Positions 18,019-27,237 are shown, counted from the first letter of the stretch. The stretch is DNA of 64,000 bases from Desertivirga xinjiangensis (GCF_024436435.1 NZ_JAFMZP010000001.1:186001-250000); one strand, 5' to 3'. A program made the numbers and translations. The notes: a model not told the origin generated them from the sequence alone.

Positions 18019-18072
18019 TTAGGAAGGGTTACATAGTGAACTCTTGATATGTTTCTGAGAATATTTCCTCAT
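18019..18072 (-). pseudogene. Truncated second copy of the 16907-17101 gene
   Basis: Minus-strand ATG at 18072 gives MRKYSQKHIKSS, near-identical in DNA to the start of the gene at 16907-17101, then diverges and stops. It marks one end of a former tandem duplication of the operon. The 17882-18334 gap contains this fragment and otherwise AT-rich sequence with only short unidentified open pieces. Confidence 0.75.
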
Positions 18073-18334
18073 ATCTTTTATTCTCAACTATGCTTGAAAG
18101 GTTATATTAACATTTTTTATTTGACTGCTATGTTCAGATTTTTTATTTCCTGATGCACAGAATTCATGTCACAAAATAATATAAAAATGTGGCAAAATTT
18201 TGGAGCAGGATCGTAAAATTCAGGAACTATACCCGCAAATTAACCGAATTTAGTCTCAAAATACTGTCGCCGACTTAACAAAAAAAGCTATTATTGAAAA
18301 GCTTTAATACTAATACCTTGTACTACTAAATAAA

Positions 18335-19186
18335 ATGAAACACCTAAAGAGCCTTCTTCAAACAGCAAGAACATTTCCAAAAGATAACAAACTAGAATAT
18401 CAAGATATTCTGTGGAAAGTAATTTGTTATTCTCCTAAAATGCCCGTTCGCCTTCAGCAGCAACAACTATTAGATGAGGCTGAAAAACAAGTACTGCAGG
18501 TATTTGATCCTCATTTCGCTAAAAGCAAACTAACAATAAATTCTTTCCGTTGGGGTAAAGGAAGAAGGAAAGTGCTCCTTACACATGGGTGGGGATCAAA
18601 AGCAATTGATTTTTTTGATTTGATAACACGTTTGAAATCTAATCCGGAATTAGAAATTATAGCTTTTGACGCTCCGGGTAACGGTAGCTCTGAGGGAGAA
18701 CTCTCTAATCTTTTACTTTATATTGAATCAGTAAAACAAATCATCCTTGCCTTCGGATCTCCCGACATTTTAATTGGACATTCACTCGGTGCAATGGCTA
18801 ACATAATTGCCGCTCAGGAAGTATCTCTTAAACCTCAACTACTCCTTAGTATCGCACCCCTCATTAGGCTTAAAGAAAATTTTCAGGCTACGCTCGGCTT
18901 TGTGGAAGCTCCTTTAGCAGCTCAGGATGAGTTTTTTTCTGAATTTGAGAACCTGTTTCATACCCCTGCTTCCTACTTCAATCTGGTGGAAGTGTATCAA
19001 CGATCTTCCTCTGTTAAAAGCATCGTTTTCTACGATCCGGCGGACGTCGTTCATCCCGATAAATACCTACAGGATTTTTTAAATATTAATCCTGAAATAG
19101 TTGGTAAAAGTTACCCCAACGTAGGCCATGATAAAATTATTAAGGATAAAGAGGTTATTAACGATATAGAAGAGGCTTTGCTTTGA
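18335..19186 (+). CDS. Alpha/beta hydrolase
   Basis: A 283-residue alpha/beta-hydrolase. Visible landmarks are the oxyanion segment LLTHGWGSK, the DAPGNGSSEG turn, the nucleophile elbow IGHSLGAMAN (catalytic Ser), the acid in FYDPADVVHPD and the catalytic His in YPNVGHDKII. No signal peptide or membrane span, so cytoplasmic. Substrate unknown; esterase, lipase and peptidase activities all occur in the family. It stands alone on the plus strand between the GNAT operon and a stretch of decayed sequence. Confidence 0.9.
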   Translation: MKHLKSLLQTARTFPKDNKLEYQDILWKVICYSPKMPVRLQQQQLLDEAEKQVLQVFDPHFAKSKLTINSFRWGKGRRKVLLTHGWGSKAIDFFDLITRLKSNPELEIIAFDAPGNGSSEGELSNLLLYIESVKQIILAFGSPDILIGHSLGAMANIIAAQEVSLKPQLLLSIAPLIRLKENFQATLGFVEAPLAAQDEFFSEFENLFHTPASYFNLVEVYQRSSSVKSIVFYDPADVVHPDKYLQDFLNINPEIVGKSYPNVGHDKIIKDKEVINDIEEALL

Positions 19187-19217
19187 AGCTTCAGAGTAAC
19201 TTCACGCCGTAGTCAGA

Positions 19218-19406
19218 AAGGAATTTGTAGTAAGTGCTGAACCTACCAACCTTGATTTGGTTCGACAATTCGTGAACTTTAACGGTTTTAAGCTTAAAAA
19301 GAACAATGATTATTTTAATCTAGCACTCGGGCTCATCTTTGAAGACCTACACGATGAGAATGTGCTGTCAGATAAAGGTGTTCTTTTCTTCATCGATAAT
19401 ATCTGA
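19218..19406 (+). pseudogene. C-terminal fragment resembling a polyvalent-protein kinase domain
   Basis: A 62-codon open piece ends at TGA 19404-19406 with LALGLIFEDLHDENVLSDKG followed by VLFFIDNI. The EDLHDENV...LFFID pattern resembles the catalytic and metal-binding loops of kinase-like domains found in mobile-element polyvalent proteins and toxins. No start codon or N-terminal lobe exists upstream, so this is a remnant. The family match is by memory and moderate. Confidence 0.4.
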
Positions 19407-19442
19407 AACATTCATTTCAGAATTTATACACTACCTCCCTTT

Positions 19443-19560
19443 CTAATTCAGAAGACTTCTTTTATAATCTGAAGGAGAAAGGGAGGTTTTACTTTTAAAG
19501 AGCTTATTAAAGGATTGCGGATGTTCAAAGCCCAAATGATAATTTCCTCTTGTTCTATAC
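19443..19560 (-). pseudogene. C-terminal fragment of an AraC-family regulator
   Basis: On the minus strand, codons from about 19545 to TAG at 19443-19445 read YHLGFEHPQSFNKLFKSKTS, then LSPSDYKRSLLN. This is the second helix-turn-helix and end of an AraC DNA-binding domain. The sequence upstream is unrelated and AT-rich, so the gene was cut there. It is not derived from the AraC gene at 10587, whose sequence differs. Confidence 0.7.
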
Positions 19561-20268
19561 GAATATATACTTAAAGTGGATTTATTTTAGGTTAATTTTT
19601 TAACTATTACACGAAATGCTGGTTTCTTTACACGAACGCGTCTGAATACTTGATAAACAAATTAACAATCTAAAAATCCATATCCGTAATGATTCGAACC
19701 ACCGAATTTCCAAAATGTGCAGAGGACATTAGTGGGGTGTAATACAGCGCAAAGAACTTGATATCCGTCAATATCGAAGGCTCCTTTATTTAAAGAGAAA
19801 AAAGTATAGCAGTATATCGATGCCTATCATCAAAGAGATCGAAGACGAGTTTCCGCATCTGCCCCTTGGAATGCTCCATCATCCTGGAGAAAAAAGCAAA
19901 GGAGGCCATCCTTAGAAATATCCGGGAAGCCACTGATCGCTAAAATTCAGAATTACAAGCTTCAGTCGACGTTGCCCTTAACCCTGCAGAACTTCATGGC
20001 ATTTCAGCATATTGAGCCGCAGTTGATCTACATTAAAAGAGTCTATGCCTCCGTATATCTGGCGGGAGAGTGGGAAGTTGACAAGTAGGGTAGGGTAGTA
20101 GCTTTTGCAACCTCTGCTATTTAAATAACCTTTTTTAATTGTAGGCTTCGTTATAAGCGACAGGGAAATTAAATCATATCTTTATTTGATGATTTTATCA
20201 AGATTATGAAGTTTTTTCTGTAATATATTGATTGTCAGATAGGTCTTTTTTGATGGTTATTTGATTGA
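19561..20268. other. Decayed non-coding stretch
   Basis: No intact gene. A plus-strand piece starting near 19820 reads MPIIKEIEDEFPHLPL, then after a frameshift ECSIILEKKAKEAILRNIRE, and another near 19950-20087 reads QHIEPQLIYIKRVYASVYLA before a stop. These look like broken parts of one lost protein of unknown family. The rest is AT-rich with no recognisable signal. Confidence 0.5.
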
Positions 20269-20362
20269 ATGAATGAAATACAATTACGAGATCTTGTAAA
20301 TGCGCTGGTAAAACACCCTAATGAATGTCAGTGAATGGAGTTCAAGCACATTTTTATTCTCC
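20269..20362 (+). pseudogene. N-terminal fragment of an AlbA_2/Schlafen-type ATP-binding protein
   Basis: ATG at 20269 reads MNEIQLRDLVNALVKHPNEC and then meets a TGA (20332-20334) followed in another frame by a trace of MEFK. Proteins with an AlbA_2 (Schlafen-like) DNA-binding domain often start this way, with ...ECEWIEFK following. Only the first few strands' worth remains; the 100 bp after it are not coding. Confidence 0.5.
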
Positions 20363-20462
20363 ACCGAATAATATAGGTGGCCAGGGTTATTTTCATTTCA
20401 ATAGTCTATTTAACGCTACTACTTATCGTAAATAGGCACCCAAATCCGAAACAAGAAATAAC

Positions 20463-20855
20463 ATGATAGAACTAAAAGAATTATATGATTTAAAAGTAGT
20501 TTATAAAGCATTTTGGGCCTTAAAGTTTGGAGTCGATGACGACAGGGCTCTTGAATTATTTCGCAGCCCATTTTTCAAAGACATTTTTAATAAGGTCTCG
20601 AGTGAGCTTGAGAATAAAGTAAGGGAAATACCTACAATTGATAATCTAGAATATGATAAAGAGGATTCTTATATAGATAATTGGCCAAAAGAACGAGGCA
20701 TTATAATCAACTATTTATTGCAAACTGACAACTGGTTAAAGATGGATAAGCCTGAAAAGATTGAACTCATTGAAACTTTGGTCAGCCCTTTTTATTATGA
20801 TGAGAAATCAATTAAGAGGATACTTGCAGAAGTTGATGAACTTGCCGCCATTTAG
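20463..20855 (+). CDS. Hypothetical protein, 130 aa
   Basis: A 130-residue acidic, helical protein (MIELKELYDLKVVYKAFWAL, later DNWPKERGIIINYLLQTDNW). No family, signal peptide or membrane span. Size and acidity would suit an immunity protein or phage-defence accessory, but no partner gene is adjacent: upstream is decayed sequence and downstream is the broken HNH gene on the other strand. Confidence 0.55.
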   Translation: MIELKELYDLKVVYKAFWALKFGVDDDRALELFRSPFFKDIFNKVSSELENKVREIPTIDNLEYDKEDSYIDNWPKERGIIINYLLQTDNWLKMDKPEKIELIETLVSPFYYDEKSIKRILAEVDELAAI

Positions 20856-21010
20856 CTAGTGGCAAGAAAGTTTAATGTCTTTGGGCTGAGCGACTGCTAT
20901 TGACATCAATCTGCAAAGATATTGTACTTTAATAGTCCAGACTATGCTGTCCCCTGTCTCAAGGAATTAATGACCTGAAACGGGCTTAATACTCTTCCAT
21001 CAGTTAGTCA

Positions 21011-21973
21011 CTACCCTTTAAACACCTCCCTCCGGTGCCAATCCAGATTCTCTGGCGAAGGATAGTACCGGCTATTAAATGGCAGCCTTATTTTCCTGCC
21101 TTCCAGTTGCTTTAAGCTGTAAGGATGATCTTCAACCTCCGCTACATGAGCAGATACCATAAGCCGGTAGGAATGATCAACCGATATCAGGCCTCTGTCA
21201 AATGCGCGGTGAAGATTGGGACAAAGCGCAATACCATTGTTCACCTTGTCGTCCTGGCTTACGCTAAAAGGAACAATGTGGCAGGCATCAATAAAATTAT
21301 AGCCGAACGTAGATTCAATACGCATTCCGGTGAAGCTGCAGGTAGAGTCATATACCTTTGGCACCAGCTTCTTAAACAAACCTCCTCTTACAAATACATC
21401 CTCCTCTGTTTCTATATTGACAGGCTTATACTGTGCCAGTGGTTCGTTAAGCAGATAAGCCTCCATGTCATGAATATAGCCTGTCCCTTTTTCCTTGCTT
21501 TGAAGGTACTGGTTCCTGGTTAGAGGAATTAGGTGTCAATCAACGTGGTTTTTATAATGTTCCTTGTAAACGGATCAGTAAGCAGCAGGTAAAGTTCAGA
21601 TGAGAAGTATGCATACTCTAAAACCTGCGATAGACGAATAACGCTTTTTATATGTGCATTTATCTGGCATCCCAGCTTCGGCTGCAGAAACCAGATCTGT
21701 TTTCCCTCAACTCTTTCGCTTTGCAGGTAATAAAAGGGCTGCGTGAAATCCGGTTGATGAAGGTTATTTACCAGTAGTTTCCAGTTTTCTGGAATGCCGC
21801 TACCAGATCTGTATCGACTTGTATTCTGTTGCCTGTAACTAATCCTTTTTCGATTAGATCAATTAACGAAATCAAAAGGACAGGTTTATGCGGAGCTTTC
21901 CCATAGGCTGTGGAAGCCCGGGTATGGTGTGCTAATTTGTAAAGGGGTTTAGCTATTAGTTCAGATTGCTCAT
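21011..21973 (-). pseudogene. Decayed HNH endonuclease gene, copy 2 (inverted)
   Basis: The minus-strand partner of copy 1. The ancestral ATG is at 21973 (MSNL then frameshift and stop, one base missing compared with copy 1). A readable frame resumes with STAYGKAPHKPVLLISLIDL, loses one G in CAGGAAAAC near 21790 (frame ends at TGNYW), and reaches stops around 21516-21535. The C-terminal 151 residues from 21466 are intact and carry the HNH motif (DACHIVPFSVSQ, NGIALCPNLHRAFDRG). Both copies are broken, at different places, so they decayed independently after duplication. Confidence 0.88.
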
Positions 21974-22266
21974 TAGCGTTTGGCCGTGTATCGAAAAGAA
22001 CCCGCATAAGTTATAACAAGACTTAAGAGGCTACAGTTTCAGTGTCTAGAGCAATAATTGCTGCTACGAGAATAGAAACTTCGAGTTCTTTAAATAATGT
22101 TATACATTTGAATAATTCAATCTAAAAAGCTTGTTCATTAAAAGACGCACAATAGCTATTCTTTGCCCTTTTGAGTGTATTGTTGCTAAACGAATTAAAA
22201 ATTTGGAGATTCATATGATTATAAGGTTAGGTTGAAATTTAAAAAAAAGTTTACTATATAAAATAA

Positions 22267-23859
22267 ATGAGAATTACGGATTTAGCTGATGATATTTTGA
22301 CAGGACTGAAAGTAGCATCTTCCCAGTTATCATCAAAACCTTCAAATTTTCTTTACTTGCTTCCTGAAAATATCGAGCGAGGAATAGCAATATCTGAAAC
22401 TAATGCTAAATATATTATAGCAAAAAATAGTAAAAGCCTATTACCAGGAGTTCAAGATGTCGGCTATGGCGACTATCTAATCTTCAATTATAAAAATGAG
22501 GATGGCTACACCTTATTGCGAGTGACACAGGAATTCAAAAAAAAAATTGTTCCTTCAAATAATTTTATTATTATCAAAGGTCCTCACAGTTTTTTGACAA
22601 CCTTTTTGCAGCACGAAACAGGACGTTTATATTTTCTTAAAGAGATACAGGATATTGCCAATAGATCTAACGGGAATTTTCTGGACATTGCTAAACAGTT
22701 TAAGCAGATAGATATCGATCCCGAGGTTCTAGATGCGGTTAATCTTCCAACCTATATATCTCCTGGAAATTCTACTATCGATGAGGAAGACTTAAAAAAG
22801 ATCAATGTCCGCGGCGATGTGATTACAATAGATAATATCTATAAAAGATTAAATGAAAACGAGATTCGGTTAGACGGCTATTTTCAGAGAAAATCGAACT
22901 TGTGGAACGATGATGTAAAAAGTAGGCTGATAGAGACCATTATTTTAAATATGCCAATCCCTCCACTATTTTTCGATGTTACCAACGATGATCGATGGCT
23001 AATTGTCGACGGTCTTCAACGAATTAGCGCCATAAAATCTTTCTACGATAATCAGCTAGCACTAACTAAGCTGGATTATATCCCCAGTCTAGAAGGTAAA
23101 TGTTATACCGATCTAGGGCGGACATATCAACGTAAATTTGAAGAAAAACAGCTTTCTTATTTTGCAATCTATCCGGGAACGCCCAAAAGTGTTAGGTATA
23201 AAATATTTAAAAATATCAATGTAAGTGCCCTTATACTTAATAGGCAGGAAATTCGACACGCAATTAACGAAGATGAAGATTCCGAATTTACTTCATCTCG
23301 TTATATTTTGAACCTTACGGATGTTATAAATAAATACGTTATAATTCCAGAAAAAGGTGCAACAGGGAAGGAAAGAATGGCTGATGCTGAGCTTTGCTTA
23401 AGATATGTAGCATTTAGAGTTCTCAATTATTTACATGATTACGCTGGCAATATTCAGGATTTTCTCGACAAAGCTATGGAACGTATAAATAGTTATGAGA
23501 GGAACAAGTTAAAGGTTTTCAAATCTGACTTTGAAGCTACTTTGAGTGCCTTGAGCTCCATATTTCCTTCTGAAATAATTTTTACGAAAGCGATGGTTCA
23601 TCTTGATGGCCCGAAAAATTTCAATAGCAACTTATTCGGCGTATGGACATATTTGTTCTCTCGACTCAATGATGATGAACGAGCCATTTTAGTTGAACAT
23701 AAAGCTTTGTTTGCAAAAAAAGCACTTAAGCTTTTTGATGAACCCCAATTTGAAAAATCGATTGATAGTAGATATTTCGAGACAATCGAAAGTTTGAAAA
23801 CTAATATTGAAACAGTTGAAAAATTTGTCAAGATGTTTTTAAATGATATACAAAATTAA
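22267..23859 (+). CDS. TRD-like/DUF262 fusion protein
   Basis: A 530-residue protein. The C-terminal 350 residues are a DUF262 (GmrS-N/ParB-like) domain: LDGYFQRKSNLWNDDVKSRL, PIPPLFFDV and the DGLQR loop with Asp248, where DGQQR is usual. In DUF262 proteins this loop hydrolyses nucleotide. The N-terminal 170 residues (GVQDVGYGDYLIFNY, NFIIIKGPHSFLTTFLQHET, GNFLDIAKQFKQIDI) resemble the target-recognition domain of type I restriction specificity subunits; this match is by eye. The next gene overlaps by 17 bp. The likely role is modification-sensing or sequence-guided phage defence. Confidence 0.8.
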   Translation: MRITDLADDILTGLKVASSQLSSKPSNFLYLLPENIERGIAISETNAKYIIAKNSKSLLPGVQDVGYGDYLIFNYKNEDGYTLLRVTQEFKKKIVPSNNFIIIKGPHSFLTTFLQHETGRLYFLKEIQDIANRSNGNFLDIAKQFKQIDIDPEVLDAVNLPTYISPGNSTIDEEDLKKINVRGDVITIDNIYKRLNENEIRLDGYFQRKSNLWNDDVKSRLIETIILNMPIPPLFFDVTNDDRWLIVDGLQRISAIKSFYDNQLALTKLDYIPSLEGKCYTDLGRTYQRKFEEKQLSYFAIYPGTPKSVRYKIFKNINVSALILNRQEIRHAINEDEDSEFTSSRYILNLTDVINKYVIIPEKGATGKERMADAELCLRYVAFRVLNYLHDYAGNIQDFLDKAMERINSYERNKLKVFKSDFEATLSALSSIFPSEIIFTKAMVHLDGPKNFNSNLFGVWTYLFSRLNDDERAILVEHKALFAKKALKLFDEPQFEKSIDSRYFETIESLKTNIETVEKFVKMFLNDIQN

Positions 23860-24991
23860 GCTTCGAAACTTTAAAGCATTGAAGGACTTGACATTGAATT
23901 TAAAAAAATTAAATGTCATTACAGGTATAAACGGCGTTGGGAAATCTTCTTTAATTCAAGCTATTTTATTATTAAGGCAAGCTTATCAAAGCAATCAGCT
24001 TAAATACGGAATATCCTTAGACGGCCCATACACGGGGAATCTGGGCAGCATTAAAGACATCGAGAACTCTCAATCTGAATGTTCGGAAATCGAAATTTCC
24101 ATTAATGATACTAGTTTTCTTTTCTCTACAAAAGATCAGAGAGGGGACACCGTATTAAAAGGAGAGATAGATTTTACTCCGTTATTGGATAATTCGTTAC
24201 TGTCGCAAGATCGATTTCAATATATAAGTGCTTCAAGAGTCTCCCCAGATGCGCATTTTGTGAAAAATACTTATGCAATTGAAAATAAAAATTTAGGTAA
24301 GAATGGTGAATTCGCAGTGTCATATATCTCTGAAGTCGGACAAAAGTCTTTCGATAAAGAACAAAATTCGAAATATCGACCTTCAATTTGCTTAGTGTTA
24401 GATAGTGAAGGAGATCCTTTACCGTTAGAAGCGCAAATTAATTATTGGCTTAATCATATTTCAGACAATGTCAGACTGAATATTTTAAAAACAGTTGCTA
24501 CAAAGTATGAATTGTACTTTGACTCTTTTAATGGTTTAAACTGGGACTCTTATTCAGCATCTAATTCTGCCTTCGGACTTACTTATTCTCTTCCTATTAT
24601 CACTTCGTTACTTATAGCACAACCAGGGGATATTGTGATCTTAGAGAACCCTGAAAGTGACTTGCATCCGCGAGCGCAGTCTAAGATTGGTGAACTGATA
24701 GCTAGATGCGCCAACTCAGGGGTGCAGATTATTGTTGAAACTCATAGTGATCATGTTTTAAACGGTATAAGGTTAGCCGTTTCAAATAAACCTTCATTAG
24801 TTTCACATGAAGACGTCAAAGTTTTTTATTTTTTTAAAGAACAGGCCTCAGTATTTACAAGTGTTGAGGAGATTTTAATTGACGCTAAAGGAAGAATGCC
24901 GATTAAGGAATTACGGGTAAGAGGCATTACGGGATTTTTCGATCAAATTGATCAAGACTATAGACAGCTATTTTTGAATCAAGATGCTTAA
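23843..24991 (+). CDS. AAA-family (DUF3696-like) ATPase
   Basis: A 382-residue SMC/OLD-like ATPase. It begins MIYKIKLRNFKALKDLTLNL with Walker A GINGVGKSS at residues 28-36. The second half has the ABC-type signature area and Walker B GDIVILENPESDLHPRAQ (about 262-280), then the switch segment IIVETHSDHVLNGIRL. This arrangement matches DUF3696/OLD-class ATPases of defence systems. No TOPRIM nuclease domain is fused. It overlaps both neighbours (17 bp upstream, 8 bp downstream), so the three genes form a tightly coupled operon and probably one complex. Confidence 0.9.
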   Translation: MIYKIKLRNFKALKDLTLNLKKLNVITGINGVGKSSLIQAILLLRQAYQSNQLKYGISLDGPYTGNLGSIKDIENSQSECSEIEISINDTSFLFSTKDQRGDTVLKGEIDFTPLLDNSLLSQDRFQYISASRVSPDAHFVKNTYAIENKNLGKNGEFAVSYISEVGQKSFDKEQNSKYRPSICLVLDSEGDPLPLEAQINYWLNHISDNVRLNILKTVATKYELYFDSFNGLNWDSYSASNSAFGLTYSLPIITSLLIAQPGDIVILENPESDLHPRAQSKIGELIARCANSGVQIIVETHSDHVLNGIRLAVSNKPSLVSHEDVKVFYFFKEQASVFTSVEEILIDAKGRMPIKELRVRGITGFFDQIDQDYRQLFLNQDA

Positions 24992-25958
24992 AACAAAAAT
25001 CTTCCTAGGAGCACAATTTCTAGAGAAGTTATTTAATGACTGTAAGTTGGAGCCTTTTTTTTTGAAATTTGAAGACTTTCATTTTACCTTACTTCAACAA
25101 AAAAACATCTTCGAAGTTGAGATCTTTTTGGAATTGGACCTCCTAAGCCTATACGACGATCTCGGGTTATATACAGTGAGATCAATTATCAGCAACTTTG
25201 TGGATGGAGACAGGCACTGTTTTCAGGTTTATAAAAGGAATGGTTCTTCAAAACACAATTATTACACAATATCTCAATTTGAAGAGTTTCCATTTAAATC
25301 AATTTCGTGTTCATCTACTATTGAGGCTTTTGAGATAGAAGTTTTAAAAAGCTGTAATGTTAAGCTGTTGTCCGATTCTGACCAGCCGATATCTATAATC
25401 AAAATCAATAGCTACGATCGTGAGGTGAATCCGATTTTAGCTTCAATTACGGCAGTACAGATTGATCTGTTATTCTTAGAAATATTTTTTGAGCACTATA
25501 TCAAAGGGGAGTTTCCAGACGATGACGAGTATGTAACTTTCCGTCAGAAGTATTTTGCATTTTATAACAAATTCGAGTGGGGACAGTGGAATCCCTCATT
25601 AGTTCCTGCTCCCGCACATGGTGTCATCAGTACTTGTTTAAAGACCAAGCATAAATTGAAGAAAGATGATGCGTATTTGTTAAAGTGGGGGTATATAATG
25701 GCAATTTTAAACGGGGCTAGATTCAACAGAGCATTGACTCGCGCTAATGAGCATGATAAAAGGGTTAACGATATCTTCCAAGCCGGGTTAAAGAAGAGAA
25801 ACTCTATTATTTTTTTTTCGACAGATAGTGAAAATGGCCAGTTGGAGATTTATGATTATAACGGAAATCATAATAATAAGGTTTATGGTTTAGAAAATGG
25901 TGTAATAACACAGAAACGTAATTATACTATAAAAGTGCCTGAAAGTAAGTGGTTGTGA
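24984..25958 (+). CDS. Unknown third protein of the DUF262/ATPase operon
   Basis: A 324-residue protein with no recognised family, signal peptide or membrane span. It has an aromatic- and Phe-rich N-terminus (LEPFFLKFEDFHFTLLQQK), a helical middle (AVQIDLLFLEIFFEHYIKGE) and a C-terminal part with conserved-looking ARFNRALTRANEHDKRVND and NSIIFFSTDS. The basic/acidic motif around RALTRANEHDKR might be catalytic, but this is a guess. Position after an OLD-like ATPase suggests it is the effector or partner of that ATPase, as in other ATPase-effector defence pairs. Confidence 0.75.
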   Translation: MLKTKIFLGAQFLEKLFNDCKLEPFFLKFEDFHFTLLQQKNIFEVEIFLELDLLSLYDDLGLYTVRSIISNFVDGDRHCFQVYKRNGSSKHNYYTISQFEEFPFKSISCSSTIEAFEIEVLKSCNVKLLSDSDQPISIIKINSYDREVNPILASITAVQIDLLFLEIFFEHYIKGEFPDDDEYVTFRQKYFAFYNKFEWGQWNPSLVPAPAHGVISTCLKTKHKLKKDDAYLLKWGYIMAILNGARFNRALTRANEHDKRVNDIFQAGLKKRNSIIFFSTDSENGQLEIYDYNGNHNNKVYGLENGVITQKRNYTIKVPESKWL

Positions 25959-25983
25959 CAAAATGGTCTAAATTCCCGGATAA

Positions 25984-26127
25984 TCTGCAGAGGTAAAACA
26001 AGGAAAGAGTTTCCAAGGGTTCAATTATTTATTTGATTGGCTTGAGCAAGGTAGCTTTACATTAGTTGAAAGGAAACAAATTTGCGATGAAAGAATAATA
26101 GATGATGAATTTAAGTCGTCCATATGA
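25984..26127 (+). pseudogene. C-terminal remnant of an unknown gene
   Basis: In the 418-bp gap before sspB, a 47-codon piece without start reads SAEVKQGKSFQGFNYLFDWL and continues to SSI at TGA 26125-26127. The composition is protein-like, so it is probably the tail of a deleted gene. The remainder (26128-26376) is AT-rich and would hold the sspB promoter; no clear box was found. Confidence 0.35.
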
Positions 26128-26376
26128 CTCTCGTGTGTTATTTCGCTTTCAATTGCATTTGACATCGATTTGTTAATTATCAACATACCATAACTTATGG
26201 AATATCACTCCTCTATGCATTCCTACTGAATTAACATAACGCTATGCAATTATTTGTTTTTTGCTAATATTTTTAGCATGTTTGAGAGTGCAAGTTGTTA
26301 GGAACTTCTAGTTAGGAAATCGCATTAGTGATTCTCATTATCGTAAATTTGTAAATTAGATATATTTTGTTTCATT

Positions 26377-27237
26377 ATGCCTAAATTTAGTTTTTCGGGC
26401 CACGACACCTTTCCATGTAGACAGCTTTGGTTGAAAAAGGGATACGATTTTATCAAAGCTAATAAGTCCTTTAAAAGTGAGGACGCTGTCATTGATCTTG
26501 GTGTGGGTAAAAACATGGTTTCAGCTATTAGATTTTGGATGAGGGCTATGGATATACTTACTCAGGAGGATGAATTGACCAACTTCGCAATCCATCTTCT
26601 AGATGATGAGGGGTGGGATCCGTACTTGGAAGATGAGATGAGCTTGTGGCTTTTACATTATAATCTTGTGAAGAAAGGGGTAGCTTCTTCCTATGGCCTA
26701 ATTTTCAATGAGCTCAGGAGAGAAAAAATAGAGTTCAATAAGAACACCTACTTCGGTTTTTTGAAACGGAAAGCAGAACAGCTTAAAGCTTTACAAGTAA
26801 ATGAAAAGACTATATTTGACGACTTTGGTGTTCTTATTAAGATGTATATAAGAAGTGATGGCAAGGTAAAAGAAGATATATTTCAAGGGCTATTCACAGA
26901 ATTAAACCTTATAAAGCCTTTAGGAAAAAGGGGAGAAGAATTATATTCCATAGAAAACAAAGAAAGAGATGAACTACCGGAAGCTCTGTTTTTGTACATC
27001 ATTCTTGATAATTGTGCAGCAGATTCGTCATCAATCAGTATCTCAACTATTGAGCAAGATCACAATAATGTAACGTCGGTTCTCGCAGTATCCCGAACTT
27101 CTTTAGCTAGTAGGCTTGAGCAAATATCTAAAAAGTACGATTGCATTAATTATAGTGATCACGCTGGAATAAAAGAATTACAAATCAAGCGGCAAATTAC
27201 CCCTCTAGAAATCTTAAATCATTACTATGCTAATTAA
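26377..27237 (+). CDS. sspB: SspB-like DUF4007 protein (phosphorothioation nickase)
   Basis: A 286-residue protein opening with the DUF4007 signature FSGHDTFPCRQLWLKKGYDF and continuing VIDLGVGKNMVSAIRFWMRA. In the Ssp single-strand phosphorothioation pathway, SspB is the DUF4007 protein that nicks DNA so sulfur can be inserted. The next gene overlaps by 11 bp and encodes the large ATPase, and the third is the PAPS-reductase-like SspD, the order expected of sspB-sspC-sspD. Catalytic residues cannot be assigned by eye. The symbol rests on domain plus gene order rather than alignment. Confidence 0.85.
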   Translation: MPKFSFSGHDTFPCRQLWLKKGYDFIKANKSFKSEDAVIDLGVGKNMVSAIRFWMRAMDILTQEDELTNFAIHLLDDEGWDPYLEDEMSLWLLHYNLVKKGVASSYGLIFNELRREKIEFNKNTYFGFLKRKAEQLKALQVNEKTIFDDFGVLIKMYIRSDGKVKEDIFQGLFTELNLIKPLGKRGEELYSIENKERDELPEALFLYIILDNCAADSSSISISTIEQDHNNVTSVLAVSRTSLASRLEQISKKYDCINYSDHAGIKELQIKRQITPLEILNHYYAN

